Source: Candidatus Accumulibacter cognatus | GTDB lineage: Bacteria > Pseudomonadota > Gammaproteobacteria > Burkholderiales > Rhodocyclaceae | Length of the DNA stretch: 64,000 nucleotides | Assembly: GCA_013414765.1 (NCBI GenBank) | Contig: CP058708.1 | Coordinates: 1,979,553 to 2,043,552, forward strand | Direction of reading: 5' to 3' | Shown here: positions 7,457 to 17,285 of the stretch, piece after piece | How the letters are laid out: each line of letters begins with the position of its first letter | Position numbering within the stretch: position 1 is the stretch's first letter | Notes under the pieces: generated by a model | Database searches by the model: none | Seen by the model: the letters and a program-made list of their open reading frames with translations, nothing else | Told to the model about the DNA's origin: nothing | Made by a program: the position numbers and the translations under genes

Positions 7457-9618
7457 ACGACGCTGCCAAAGACCTCGCGCAGGCACTCGGAACCTTCATG
7501 GAAGAGGCCAGGGAACTCCTCGCCGAGATGGAGTCTATCCTGCTGCGTGCAGAGGACGGCAATAGCCTGGAAGATGACCTGAATGCCCTTTTTCGCTGCG
7601 CGCATACCATCAAGGGTTCAGGCGGCCTGTTCGGTCTCGACGAGGTGGTGCGTTTCGCGCACGTCGTCGAGAACGTCCTTGATCGCCTGCGCAACGGCAA
7701 ACTGCAATTCGACAGCGATCTGATCAGTCTGCTGCTCGCATGCCAGGATCACATCGCCAACCTGATTGCCGCAATCGCCGAGGACACCGAGGTTCCGGTC
7801 GCCCGTAGCGACCAATTGCTGTCGCGCCTGCAGACCGTTCTCGGAATTGCTAGTGGTGCTGTCGTGGCGACGCCCGCTGCCGAACCGAATTCCTCCGAAG
7901 CCGGGATCGGTGCCGGCGGCGGTGGCGCGATGGGCTCCGACCACTGGCATATCTCGCTGCGTCCGGGCAGGCAGGTGTTGCAGGACGGCATGGATCCGCT
8001 AGCATTCATCAATTACCTCTCCCAGTACGGCAAGTTGCTGCATGTTGAAACGATTGTCGACACCGTGCCGGAGTTTGCCGCTGCAGACCCCGAGATCTGC
8101 TATCTGGGCTTCGAAGTGGCCCTGGCCAGCCGTGCCAGCAAGGCAGAGATCGAAGGCGTCTTCGATTTCATCCGGGAGGGCTCGCAGATCACCATCGTGC
8201 CGCCTCAAAGCCAGATTTCTGCGTACCTCGCGCTGATCGAATCCCACTATCAGGATGCCGAGCGTATCGGTGAGATGCTCGTGGCCTGCGGTTCGGTGAC
8301 CGCCAACGAATTGGCAGAGGCGCTGGCGGTACAGAAGAACCAGGAGCCGCATGCCCGTATCGGCGAGATCCTGGTCGAACAGGGCGCGGTGCCGCCGCAG
8401 GTTGTCAAGGCGGCCGTGGATCAGCAGAAGCGAGTCGAGGAAAAGCGCAGCGGCGAAGCCCGGATCGTCAAGGTTCCTTCCGATCGGCTCGACGCACTGA
8501 TCGACAGGGTCGGCGAACTGGTCATCGCCGGGGTCGGGACACATTTGCAGATCAGTCGTATCCAGCGACCTGACATTCAGGAATCGGCGGAAGTGCTGCT
8601 GTCTCTCGTCCAGGACATTCGCGACATGACCCTGCGCTTGCGCATGGTCGCCATCGGCGAGGTATTCTCCCGCTTTCCGCGCGTCGTTCGCGACGTTTCC
8701 AGGGAACTGGGCAAGGATATCGAGTTGCGGGTCCGGGGCGCCGAATCCGAGCTCGACAAGTCGATGGTCGACAAGATCGGCGACCCCTTGATGCATCTGG
8801 TGCGCAACTCGATCGACCATGGCATAGAGCCGGCCGAAACGCGTATGGCGCGTGGCAAGCCCGCACGCGGCACGGTCGAACTGCGTGCCTATCACGAGTC
8901 CGGCAGCATCAATATCGAAGTCAGTGACGATGGCGGCGGCCTCGATCGTGATCGCATCCTGAGGAAGGCGATCGAGAATGGCATGGTCGCTCCGGATGCC
9001 CATCTTTCCGATCAGGAGGTCTATCGGCTGATTCTCGCACCCGGGTTTTCGACGGCAGCAAAAGTGACCAGCCTCTCCGGCCGCGGGGTGGGGATGGATG
9101 TCGTGCGCAGCAATATCGAAGCCTTGCGCGGCACGCTCGACATCGAGTCGGTGCCAGGCCAAGGCACGACCATGCGCCTTTGTCTGCCGTTGACGCTGGC
9201 GATCATCGACGGCTTTCACGTCGGCGTCGGCAGTTCGCACTTCATCATCCCGCTCGACATGGTCGTCGAGTGCATCGAACTACCGCCGGATGTCGGCGAT
9301 CGGGGATACCTAGAACTGCGTGAGCAGGTGCTGCCCTTCATTCGCCTGCGCGAACTCTTCGATGAACAGGGGCCACGGCACCCTCGACCGCGCGTCATCG
9401 TCGTCCGTTACGGCAGCCGGCAGGCGGGTCTGGTCGTCGATCGCATTCATGGCAAGTGCCAGACGGTGATCAAGCCGCTCGGCCCCTTGTTTGCCGAAGT
9501 GCCGGCAGTGTCGGGCTGCACGATTATCGGCAACGGCGAGGTCGGCATGATCCTCGATGTGCAGGCACTGGTACGGCTTTGCGCAGACGCGGGCCACGGC
9601 AAGCATGCGAAGAATTGA
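7453..9618 (+). CDS. cheA: Chemotaxis histidine kinase CheA with internal MshEN-like repeats
   Basis: The 721-residue protein is a CheA-type kinase. It has an N-terminal HPt domain with phospho-acceptor His51 in AHTIKGSGGLFG and a P2-like region at about 165-250 (HISLRPGRQVLQDGMDPLAF). The dimerisation helices (about 338-410) and catalytic domain follow, with N-box HLVRNSIDHG (448-457), G1 SDDGGG and G2 GRGVGMDVV. A CheW-like regulatory domain ends it. Between P2 and the dimerisation domain lie two tandem 24-residue motifs (271-294 and 302-325) that fit the MshEN pattern. The gene overlaps the STAS gene by 4 nt and is followed 90 nt later by a second receptor gene. It would phosphorylate CheY and CheB of this cluster. 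Confidence 0.95.
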   Translation: MNDAAKDLAQALGTFMEEARELLAEMESILLRAEDGNSLEDDLNALFRCAHTIKGSGGLFGLDEVVRFAHVVENVLDRLRNGKLQFDSDLISLLLACQDHIANLIAAIAEDTEVPVARSDQLLSRLQTVLGIASGAVVATPAAEPNSSEAGIGAGGGGAMGSDHWHISLRPGRQVLQDGMDPLAFINYLSQYGKLLHVETIVDTVPEFAAADPEICYLGFEVALASRASKAEIEGVFDFIREGSQITIVPPQSQISAYLALIESHYQDAERIGEMLVACGSVTANELAEALAVQKNQEPHARIGEILVEQGAVPPQVVKAAVDQQKRVEEKRSGEARIVKVPSDRLDALIDRVGELVIAGVGTHLQISRIQRPDIQESAEVLLSLVQDIRDMTLRLRMVAIGEVFSRFPRVVRDVSRELGKDIELRVRGAESELDKSMVDKIGDPLMHLVRNSIDHGIEPAETRMARGKPARGTVELRAYHESGSINIEVSDDGGGLDRDRILRKAIENGMVAPDAHLSDQEVYRLILAPGFSTAAKVTSLSGRGVGMDVVRSNIEALRGTLDIESVPGQGTTMRLCLPLTLAIIDGFHVGVGSSHFIIPLDMVVECIELPPDVGDRGYLELREQVLPFIRLRELFDEQGPRHPRPRVIVVRYGSRQAGLVVDRIHGKCQTVIKPLGPLFAEVPAVSGCTIIGNGEVGMILDVQALVRLCADAGHGKHAKN
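8263..8427 (+). other. Tandem MshEN-like motifs inside CheA
   Basis: CheA residues 271-294 (RIGEMLVACGSVTANELAEA then LAVQ) and 302-325 (RIGEILVEQGAVPPQVVKAA then VDQQ) follow the pattern R-[LI]-G-x2-L-x3-G-x9-[LAV]-x3-Q. That pattern defines the two motifs of MshEN domains, which bind c-di-GMP in type II/IV secretion ATPases such as MshE. Known MshEN domains use two such motifs joined by a short linker, and here the linker is 7 residues. The match is read directly; binding is an inference. Confidence 0.7.
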
Positions 9619-9708
9619 TCGACGGCACTAGCACGGCTCGTTGCCGGCGGCAGCAAACGCCTGCGGGCATCATTTCTTGTCCAATTATTCAGAATGTCGA
9701 GGTGAAAG

Positions 9709-11589
9709 ATGAACTGGTTACGGTCGATGAAGGTGAGCACGCGCAACCTGCTCTGGGGAGGTCTCACGGCGATTGGCCTGTTGCTTTTCTGCATGGTTTC
9801 GCTGATTTCGATCCACGACAACATGCTCGAGGACCGCAAGCAGCGGATCAAGAGCCTGGTCGAGGCAGGGGTCGGTGTCCTTGCTCATTATCATCAACTA
9901 TCGACCACTGGCAAAATCGCCGACAAGGAGGCCAAGACCGCCGCACTCGATGCCCTGCGCTACATGCGCTATGAAGGGGGCAACTACCTGTTCGGCTTCG
10001 ACCCTGAAGGAAACTATTACCTGAGCCCAGCCAGTCCCGACTTTGAGGGAACCAACAAGATCGACCTCAAGGATGCCAATGGGAAATTTCTGATCCGGGA
10101 ACTGATCAGCGTCGCCAAGGCTGGAGGCGGCTATGTCGCATACGACTTCCCCAAACCGGGCACGCAGACCGCTTCGCCGAAGATTGGTCATGCGGTGCTG
10201 TTTGCGCCATGGAATCTGGTGATCGGCACCGGCATCTACATCGATGATGTAGATGTCGTCTTCCGCCGTGTCCTGATTCAGTTGGTATCAATCTCCCTTG
10301 CCTTGCTGGCGCTATTGACGGCCATGGGTTGGGCGATTTCACGTTCGATTTCTGGCCCGCTCAATTCGGTTGTCGAAGTTTCCGGCCGCATGGCGGCAGG
10401 TGACTTCGACTTCAAGCTCGACACGACCGGGCGAGATGAAGCCGGGGCCGTGTTTCGTGCCGTGATGATGGTCAAGGAGGCGGTGCACGCGATGATCAGC
10501 GATGCCGGCGCGCTGTCGACCGCAGTGGCGAAAGGCCGGCTGGAAACACGTGTCGATGCGGCCAGGCACCAGGGCGAATATCGCAACATCATCGAAGGCC
10601 TTAACTGCACGATGGACGCAGTGGTGGAACCGATCAACGACGTCAAGCGGGTCATGGCGGCGGTTGAACGGGGCGATCTCGGCCAGAGCATCGACGCAGA
10701 ATATCAGGGTGACTTTGGCGCCCTGCAGGCGAGCGTAAATAATACGGTGGCCAAACTGTCGGCGACGATCGCGAAGGTAAACACCTCGGCTGGCGAGATC
10801 TCGAATGCCTCGACGCAGGTATCGGCCACTTCACAGCTTCTTTCGCAAGCGACCTCCGAGCAGGCGTCAAGCCTCGAACAGACGACCGCGGCGATGGAGC
10901 AGATGTCGGCGTCGATTGCGCAGAACACCGACAATGCCAAGACCACCGACTCAATCGCCCGCCAATCGGCGGCAGACGCGCTGGCTGGCGGCGAAGCCGT
11001 TCGTTCGACGGTCGCGGCGATGAAATCGATTGCCGGCAAGATCTCGATCATTGACGACATTGCCTACCGAACCGATCTGCTGGCGCTGAATGCGGCGATC
11101 GAAGCGGCACGGGCCGGCGAACACGGCAAGGGTTTTGCCGTCGTCGCAGCCGAGGTCAGGAAACTGGCCGAACGCAGCCAGATCGCTGCGCAGGAGATTG
11201 GCGAACTGGCCAGCAGCAGCGTCGAAACCGCCGAGCGTGCCGGCAGCCTGTTCGAAACCATGTTGCCATCGATTCGCAAGACGGCTGATCTGGTGGGCGA
11301 GATCACCGCCGCATCGGAAGAACAGACGACCGGCGCAGACCAGATCAGTCAGGCAATGGCGCAGTTGAACACCGTCACGCAGCAGAACGCCGCGACCGCC
11401 GAAGAACTCTCGGCCACGGCTGAAGAGATGAACGCCCAGGCCGAAAACCTCAACGAGTTGATGGCGCAGTTCAAGCTTGCCGGCAACAACCAGGTCATGC
11501 CGGCGCGCCCGGGCCGGATCGCCAGACCGGGCAAGGCAAAACGCGAGTCTGCGGCAAATCACTCGCTGAAAGACTACGAACGATTCTGA
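9709..11589 (+). CDS. Methyl-accepting chemotaxis protein with single Cache sensor
   Basis: A 626-residue receptor. The first membrane helix (about residues 14-35) is followed by a periplasmic sCache_2-type domain (about 36-185) with the typical [20 protein letters not shown] segment. A second helix (about 188-210), a HAMP region and a signalling domain follow, the latter with tip [20 protein letters not shown]. The tip has RTD where most receptors have QTN. The C-terminal tail is basic and has no CheR-docking pentapeptide. The ATG follows GAGGTGAAAG. Cache domains of this kind usually bind small organic acids; the ligand is not predictable here. The gene lies between cheA and cheW in the same direction. 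Confidence 0.93.
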   Translation: MNWLRSMKVSTRNLLWGGLTAIGLLLFCMVSLISIHDNMLEDRKQRIKSLVEAGVGVLAHYHQLSTTGKIADKEAKTAALDALRYMRYEGGNYLFGFDPEGNYYLSPASPDFEGTNKIDLKDANGKFLIRELISVAKAGGGYVAYDFPKPGTQTASPKIGHAVLFAPWNLVIGTGIYIDDVDVVFRRVLIQLVSISLALLALLTAMGWAISRSISGPLNSVVEVSGRMAAGDFDFKLDTTGRDEAGAVFRAVMMVKEAVHAMISDAGALSTAVAKGRLETRVDAARHQGEYRNIIEGLNCTMDAVVEPINDVKRVMAAVERGDLGQSIDAEYQGDFGALQASVNNTVAKLSATIAKVNTSAGEISNASTQVSATSQLLSQATSEQASSLEQTTAAMEQMSASIAQNTDNAKTTDSIARQSAADALAGGEAVRSTVAAMKSIAGKISIIDDIAYRTDLLALNAAIEAARAGEHGKGFAVVAAEVRKLAERSQIAAQEIGELASSSVETAERAGSLFETMLPSIRKTADLVGEITAASEEQTTGADQISQAMAQLNTVTQQNAATAEELSATAEEMNAQAENLNELMAQFKLAGNNQVMPARPGRIARPGKAKRESAANHSLKDYERF

Positions 11590-11599
11590 AGGGCATGCC

Positions 11600-12145
11600 A
11601 TGAACCCAGAACCATTGGCAGCCGCCCGGCAGCACGTGGCCAGCAAGGCGGCTCCGGATGTCGGCGACACTTTGGCGCTGTATCTAGCGTTCCGCCTGGC
11701 CGATGACGTATATGCCATCGATATCCTGCGCATCCGGGAAATCATCGAGTACAGCGTGCCCACCGGCGTGCCGATGATGCCGCGCACGGTTCGTGGGGTC
11801 ATCAACCTGCGCGGCTCGGTGGTGCCGGTGATTGACCTTGCGGTTCGCTTCGGTCGCACGGCCACCGGCGTGGGAAAACGCACCTGCATCGTCATCGTCG
11901 AAACTGAACATGCGGGGTCGCTCTACACCCTGGGACTGATCGTCGATGGCGTCAATGCAGTCATGGAGATTTCAGCCGAGAGCATCGAACCTTCTCCCGC
12001 TTTCGGTACGCGTGTAAACGCCGACTTCATCGCCGGAATGGCACGCGTCAATGGCCGCTTCGTGATCATTCTCGACATCGCACGCGTACTGTCGATCGAC
12101 GAAATGGTGTCGATCACCCCGCCGACGATGATTGCAAACCTGTAA
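11600..12145 (+). CDS. cheW: Chemotaxis adaptor CheW
   Basis: A 181-residue CheW domain protein that would link the receptors to CheA. Diagnostic segments are the [21 protein letters not shown] start, the [19 protein letters not shown] core and [13 protein letters not shown]. An N-terminal stretch of about 25 residues precedes the domain. It starts 10 nt after the receptor gene and ends just before cheB, so it sits inside the operon. Confidence 0.93.
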   Translation: MNPEPLAAARQHVASKAAPDVGDTLALYLAFRLADDVYAIDILRIREIIEYSVPTGVPMMPRTVRGVINLRGSVVPVIDLAVRFGRTATGVGKRTCIVIVETEHAGSLYTLGLIVDGVNAVMEISAESIEPSPAFGTRVNADFIAGMARVNGRFVIILDIARVLSIDEMVSITPPTMIANL

Positions 12146-12168
12146 CCCATCTGAAACGGGAGGCGGTG

Positions 12169-13242
12169 ATGGCACGAGAAATCAAGGTCATGGTCGTCGA
12201 TGACTCGGCCGTGGTACGCCGGGTCATGAGCACCATCCTGGAACGCGACCCCGGAATCCGTGTCATCGCAACGGCCCATGATCCGATCTTCGCGATCGAA
12301 AAAATGCGCCGTGACTGGCCTGACGTGCTGACGCTCGACATCGAAATGCCACGCATGGACGGCATTACCTTTCTTGGCCAACTGATGGCGGAACGACCCA
12401 CGCCAGTGGTGATCTGCTCATCGCTGACCACCGCCGGGGCGGAAACGACCCTGCAGGCCCTGGCAGCCGGGGCGGTTGCGATCATCAGCAAGCCCGGCCT
12501 CGGCGTCGGAAGTTTTCTTGAAGATTCGAGCGACAATCTGATCGCGGCCATCAAGGCCGCTGCACGTGCCAACATGAGAGCCGTGCAGCATGGCGTCCGC
12601 ACGTCAGTGCGCAGTCCGGCAACGCCGCGTCTAGCGATGGTACAGACGACCGAGCGCCTGGTAGCCATAGGCACGTCCACCGGCGGAACGGTTGCTCTGG
12701 AAGCCCTGCTGACAGAATTGCCGCGAGTCTCACCAGGAATCGTCATCGTCCAGCACATGCCGGAGATGTATACCGCTGCTTTTGCCGCGCGCCTGGATGG
12801 CCTCTGTGAAATCTCGGTGCAGGAAGCGAGGAACGGGCAACGTGTCCTGCCCGGTCTGGCACTGATTGCGCCCGGCGGAAAGCACATGCAACTGACGCGC
12901 AGCGGCGCGCAATACCTGGTCGAGGTAAAGGATGGACCACCGGTCAATCGCCATCGCCCGTCGGTCGATGTGCTGTTTCGATCGGTTGCCAAATATGCCG
13001 GCAAAAATGCCATGGGTGTAATCATGACCGGTATGGGCGATGACGGCGCACGTGGACTGAAGGAGATGCACGATGCCGGATCTTATACGCTGGCACAGGA
13101 CGAGGCGACTTGTATCGTTTACGGCATGCCAAGGGAAGCGGTCAAACGGGGCGCGGTCGATCGCAGCTTGCCGCTTGCTGCGCTGGCAACGGCGATCATG
13201 AGCGGGCCTCCCGCTGCGCGAGCCGGGATGGCTGGGTTGTAG
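12169..13242 (+). CDS. cheB: Protein-glutamate methylesterase CheB
   Basis: Removes methyl groups from receptors or deamidates them. The N-terminal receiver has acidic residues at 11-12 and phospho-acceptor Asp57 ([12 protein letters not shown]). The C-terminal esterase has the triad Ser170 (GTSTGG), His196 (VQHMP) and Asp292 (TGMGDDG). The spacings of 26 and 96 residues equal those of the classical enzyme. The ATG at 12169 is preferred over the GTG at 12166 because GGGAGG lies 5-8 nt before it. No cheR lies in the window. The gene closes the che operon, 55 nt before the pseudouridine synthase gene. Confidence 0.94.
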   Translation: MAREIKVMVVDDSAVVRRVMSTILERDPGIRVIATAHDPIFAIEKMRRDWPDVLTLDIEMPRMDGITFLGQLMAERPTPVVICSSLTTAGAETTLQALAAGAVAIISKPGLGVGSFLEDSSDNLIAAIKAAARANMRAVQHGVRTSVRSPATPRLAMVQTTERLVAIGTSTGGTVALEALLTELPRVSPGIVIVQHMPEMYTAAFAARLDGLCEISVQEARNGQRVLPGLALIAPGGKHMQLTRSGAQYLVEVKDGPPVNRHRPSVDVLFRSVAKYAGKNAMGVIMTGMGDDGARGLKEMHDAGSYTLAQDEATCIVYGMPREAVKRGAVDRSLPLAALATAIMSGPPAARAGMAGL

Positions 13243-13297
13243 GAAGTGATCCACTTCTGACGTAAACTAAGCGGTCGAACCAACGGAAGGCCACGCC

Positions 13298-14581
13298 ATG
13301 CCCCCCTCCACTCTGAAGCTGCCTAACAAGAAGCCTGTCGCTGTCGTCGGCGACACCCGGGCAGCCACCCGCAAACCGATCCGTGGCGGCTCCCAGACAG
13401 CAAAGCACACCGCGCGGCGTACCAACAGCCAATCGACAGCACCGGTTGTCCCAGGCGGCAAGCCCGGCCAGCGAACCAGTCATCCAGCGCATTTCCACAG
13501 CGAATTCCCGGGGGCAGCGGACAGCCCGATCAAGCAGCTTGCAGCCGCCCTGCCAAAGAGACAGGAAAGCGCAGTGCCCGCCCCGGAACCTCGCAGCATA
13601 GCTACCGACCGCCAGGCACCTGGCCCGGCCCGGCCCGGCCAGCAGGCGAAGAAGACCTATCCTGAACGTGGCATTGCCCGCAGTACCGGCGCACGCGCCT
13701 TTCCCCCGGCGCCGCTGCGCGCCCGCCATGACGCCGTGCGACCGGCGCTCGGCGCGCCGGTCGTTGCCGAACAAGCACCGATAAAACGACCGGCAGAGGC
13801 GCCCACTGCCGCGCCGGCAGTGACCTCCAGCACGCCGCATGGCTTGGCAAAGGAGTCGCCACGGCTGGCAAAACGGGTCAGCGAAATCGCCGCGTGCTCC
13901 CGCCGCGAAGCCGATGAATGGATCGAGAACGGCTGGGTCAGCGTAGATGGCGAGGTCATCACCCGCCTCGGGGCACGCGTCAACCCCAAAGCAAGGATCA
14001 AGATCAAGGATGCCGCCGACAAACACATCAGCGAAAGCGTCACCATCCTGTTCAACAAGCCGAGCCACCCGGTGGCTGCCGGGGCCGCAGGCGAGCGCGA
14101 TGATGCCGTTGCCCTGATCCGTCTCGACAACCACTGGGCAGAAGGCGGCACCATGTTCCGCTTCCAGGCCAGGCATCTGCGCGGCCTGGCGCTGGCCGGC
14201 AAACTCGATGCCGACGAGGGCGGCCTGCTGGTGTTCACTCAGGAAGGTAGTGTCGCACGCCGCCTGACGGGGAGGGATGCAAGACTCGAGAAGGAATACC
14301 ATGTCCATGTCGAAGGCGAATTGTCGTCGGTCGGCCTGGAGCGGCTCAGGCATGGCCTGTCACTGGACAAGGTCAAACTGCTGCGCGCACAGGTCTCGTG
14401 GTTGCACGAGCAAAAACTGCGTTTCGTTCTGCACGAGAGCAGAAAGCGGCAGATTCAGAGCATGTGCGAACAGGTTGGCTTGCGCGTTACCGAGATCAAA
14501 CGCGTGCGCATCGGCGGCGTTTCGCTCGGCAAGCTCGCTGTCGGGCAATGGCGCTATCTGCGCGCCGATGAGCGCTTCTGA
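13298..14581 (+). CDS. RluF-like pseudouridine synthase with long N-terminal extension
   Basis: The last 240 residues are an S4 RNA-binding domain (KRVSEIAACSRREADEWIENGWV, read in two parts around residue 195) followed by an RsuA/RluB/E/F-type pseudouridine synthase domain. The catalytic Asp is at residue 304 in GKLDADEGGLL, and the motif SRKRQIQSMCEQVGL is the RluF-type RNA-contact segment. The first 185 residues are proline-, alanine- and arginine-rich with no domain, and look disordered and basic. Such tails occur in betaproteobacterial members. Substrate (23S rRNA or tRNA) cannot be set from sequence alone. The gene follows cheB and precedes the HDOD gene by 14 nt. Confidence 0.85.
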   Translation: MPPSTLKLPNKKPVAVVGDTRAATRKPIRGGSQTAKHTARRTNSQSTAPVVPGGKPGQRTSHPAHFHSEFPGAADSPIKQLAAALPKRQESAVPAPEPRSIATDRQAPGPARPGQQAKKTYPERGIARSTGARAFPPAPLRARHDAVRPALGAPVVAEQAPIKRPAEAPTAAPAVTSSTPHGLAKESPRLAKRVSEIAACSRREADEWIENGWVSVDGEVITRLGARVNPKARIKIKDAADKHISESVTILFNKPSHPVAAGAAGERDDAVALIRLDNHWAEGGTMFRFQARHLRGLALAGKLDADEGGLLVFTQEGSVARRLTGRDARLEKEYHVHVEGELSSVGLERLRHGLSLDKVKLLRAQVSWLHEQKLRFVLHESRKRQIQSMCEQVGLRVTEIKRVRIGGVSLGKLAVGQWRYLRADERF

Positions 14582-14595
14582 AATAGACCCAGCCG

Positions 14596-15447
14596 ATGCC
14601 CGATAATCCCTCGCCACAGGATCTCGAAGGCTGGCTGGCCTTCATCAGCAGAGCCGAATTGCCCATCCTGCGCCAGACGGTGCGCCACCTCGACGAAGCG
14701 CGACAGCAAGCCGACCAGATCAGCGGCCGCGACATCACTGAAATCGTGCTGCAGGATCCGCTGTTGGCCATCCGCGTGCTGGCCTATATTCAGGAGGTCA
14801 GCCACGGTCGCCTGCACAGCGACATCACGAACATTGCCAGTGCGGTAATGATGCTTGGCATCGATCCGTTCTTCCGGAAGTTTGAACAGCCGCTCACCCT
14901 CGAAACAATGCTGCGCGGTCAGCGGCAAGCCCTGCTGGGCGTCCTGCAGGTGATCCTGCGAATGCAGCGCGCAGCGCGCTATGCACATGACTGGGCTTTT
15001 GCGCGGCATGACATGAATGTTGAGGAAGTCGCTCTTGCCGCGCTGCTGCACGACCTTGCAGAGAGTCTGCTGTGGTGTTTTGCCCCGGACCGCGCGATCG
15101 AGATTCGCTCCCGGCTGCAGGCTGACTGCCGGCTGAACGACACCGATGTCCAGCGGGAAGTGCTCGGGATTGCGCTGGCCGATCTGCAATTGGCACTCTG
15201 TAGAGCCTGGCACCTGCCCGAACTGCTGACGACCTTGATGGATAGCGGCAATGCCGCTCTGTCCAGGGTTCAGAACGTGCAACTAGCGGTCAATCTTGCC
15301 CGCCACTCGACCGAGGGCTGGAATCATCCGGCGATCCCGGACGACCTCAACGCCGTCCAGAGTCTGTTGCACATCAGTCGCGAGAAGCTGCTCAACCGCC
15401 TGCAACTGCCGACGGAAGTCCTGCCCAGGTTTCTCGGCGAGGGCTAG
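14596..15447 (+). CDS. HDOD-domain signalling protein
   Basis: A 283-residue protein with an HDOD domain, a relative of the HD phosphohydrolase fold that usually lacks enzyme activity and acts in signalling. Visible markers are ELPILRQTVRHL, the DITEIVLQDPLLAIRVL helix pair, and ALLHDLAESLLWCFAP in place of the HD metal centre. It starts 14 nt after the pseudouridine synthase gene, so the two are probably co-transcribed. The partner is unknown. The 255 nt after it hold no recognisable gene. Confidence 0.85.
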   Translation: MPDNPSPQDLEGWLAFISRAELPILRQTVRHLDEARQQADQISGRDITEIVLQDPLLAIRVLAYIQEVSHGRLHSDITNIASAVMMLGIDPFFRKFEQPLTLETMLRGQRQALLGVLQVILRMQRAARYAHDWAFARHDMNVEEVALAALLHDLAESLLWCFAPDRAIEIRSRLQADCRLNDTDVQREVLGIALADLQLALCRAWHLPELLTTLMDSGNAALSRVQNVQLAVNLARHSTEGWNHPAIPDDLNAVQSLLHISREKLLNRLQLPTEVLPRFLGEG

Positions 15448-15702
15448 GTCATTTCGGAAAAAGGGGGCTCGGACAAACGCTTCATTTTTACTGGCTGTAA
15501 TGGTTGAGCGGGTCGGCGGGCGGGGCGGGCCTTCGGCGGCAGTCAGGGGACGAGATCAGCAGGTTACTGGTGGATCGGCCTCGGGAGCCTCGACGATTCG
15601 TCAGCGTGTTGCCCATAGCGCAGCACGACTGCGAGGTGATGGCCGGCAACTAGCGCTGCTGCGGTATAGTGCCCGCCTCATTCCGCTTGGCGATATGCCC
15701 CC

Positions 15703-17046
15703 ATGTTACGTGTGCAACTCTTTGCCGTTATCTTCATCGAAGGATTCTGCTCGCTTGGCGCCGAGGTCATCGCGCTGCGCCAGATCATTCCGCACATGGG
15801 CAGTTCGATCGTCGTCACCGCGCCGACCATCGCGTTCTTTCTGCTCGCGTTGGCGCTTGGCTATCATGCTGGCGCGAAAATCGCCGAGGACTATCTCGAA
15901 GTTGTCGCCAGGAACTTCCTGATCGCGGCGCTGCTGATCGGCATCGGTCTGGCGGGAGTCGGCGTTGATCTGATCTTCGCTTCGCTGCGGCCACCCGAAA
16001 TTGCCTATCTGGCGCTTGTCACCGGCGTACTCTGCCCGATCGCCTGGCTGCTCGGGCAGACCGTGCCGATCCTCAGCAACCTGCTGCAGCACCAACGCGT
16101 CGGCGAGGCCAGCGGCCAGGCGTTGTACTACTCGACGCTCGGATCTTTCCTGGGTTCGCTGTCGCTGTCGCTGCTGGTCATGCAATGGCTCGGCGTTTCC
16201 GCAGCCATCGCGCTCTGCGCGCTGTTGCTGGTCGTTGGCTACGCGCTGCTGCGTGGCCGCAGTTGGACGACGGCAGTGTCCGGCCTCGCCGTCGCTGCGC
16301 TGGTGCTGGCCGCCAACGCCTGGCTGCGCCCGCAGATCGAGACTGCCTACGCCAGCTATCTGGTGATGCCGGTCCAGTACGAGGGCGCGATCAACGGGCG
16401 CGCCCTGAAAAACAATAGCTCATTCGCCTCATTGATCGACGAGGCCGAACCGCCGCACTATGCCCGCTATATCCGGCATATCCGCAGCTTCCTGCTCGAC
16501 GATATGGGCTTCCGCGACCGCCGGATCCTGGTTCTCGGCGCCGGCGGTTTCACGCTCTCGCATCGTGAGACGAGCAACCACTACACCTATGTCGATATCG
16601 ATCCGGCGGTGCGCACCATTGCCGAGACCCATTTCCTCCGCGATACGGCAAACGGAGAGTTCATCGCCGATGACGCCCGCCGCTTCGTGGTCCGTACCGG
16701 GCAGCGCTTTGCGGCGGTGCTGCTCGATGTCTATGGCTCGCATACCTCGATCCCCGGCCACCTCGTCACCCGTGAATTCTGGCAGGCGACGCGCCGGGTG
16801 CTCGAAGCCGACGGCGTGTTGATTGCCAACCTGATTCTCGACAGCGCCCTCGCCACGCCCTATTCGCGCAACCTGCTGGCGACCATCGAGAGCATTTACG
16901 GCCGCTGCGCCGTCGAAGTGCTGCAGAAGCGACAGCAGCTTGCCAATGTAGTCGTCATCTGCCGCAACGGCGAACCGCCGGAGCCCGTCAGACTCTTCGT
17001 CGACGAACGCAACAGCGCCGATTTCGACTTCGCGCGTTCGCGCTGA
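15703..17046 (+). CDS. Membrane protein fused to a spermidine-synthase-like methyltransferase fold
   Basis: A 447-residue protein. The first 210 residues form about seven membrane helices (GFCSLGAEVIALRQIIPHMG, then FFLLALALGYHAG). The rest is a cytosolic spermidine-synthase-like Rossmann domain with the nucleotide-binding turn RRILVLGAGGFTLSHRE and the acidic YVDIDPAV strand end. Fused spermidine-synthase-like proteins of this type are common, but few have been shown to make polyamines, so the substrate is open. There is no speD nearby. A weak hairpin follows downstream. Confidence 0.8.
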   Translation: MLRVQLFAVIFIEGFCSLGAEVIALRQIIPHMGSSIVVTAPTIAFFLLALALGYHAGAKIAEDYLEVVARNFLIAALLIGIGLAGVGVDLIFASLRPPEIAYLALVTGVLCPIAWLLGQTVPILSNLLQHQRVGEASGQALYYSTLGSFLGSLSLSLLVMQWLGVSAAIALCALLLVVGYALLRGRSWTTAVSGLAVAALVLAANAWLRPQIETAYASYLVMPVQYEGAINGRALKNNSSFASLIDEAEPPHYARYIRHIRSFLLDDMGFRDRRILVLGAGGFTLSHRETSNHYTYVDIDPAVRTIAETHFLRDTANGEFIADDARRFVVRTGQRFAAVLLDVYGSHTSIPGHLVTREFWQATRRVLEADGVLIANLILDSALATPYSRNLLATIESIYGRCAVEVLQKRQQLANVVVICRNGEPPEPVRLFVDERNSADFDFARSR

Positions 17047-17189
17047 GCGGCCGTTGCGCGTCCATGACGAAGGCACCCTGCTTACGGACCAGCGAACGGT
17101 CCTGACTTTTTCAAGGTACCCCGATCATGAAAGTCATGACCCTTTCCCCTTTCACACGAGTGGGAGATGAATGCAGACACAATCCTTGC

Positions 17190-17221
17190 TGTGGCGAGCG
17201 TTGCCTCCGCCACAGATTTTA
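17190..17221 (+). terminator. Possible Rho-independent terminator after the spermidine-synthase-like gene
   Basis: TGTGGCG (17190-17196) pairs with CGCCACA (17208-17214) around an 11-nt loop, followed by GATTTTA. The stem is perfect but the T tract is short, so function is uncertain. It lies between the membrane protein gene and the SYLF gene. Confidence 0.4.
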
Positions 17222-17285
17222 GTGGAATGAATCCTGTCGAGGTGGCAGAATGGGATCCCCATCGTCGATTCTCAAAGGAAGCACC

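Noticed and set aside
17123-17141. ATGAAAGTCATGAC block as regulatory site
   Set aside because: It resembles the inverted repeat at 36971-37011, but two weak copies are not enough to call an operator.
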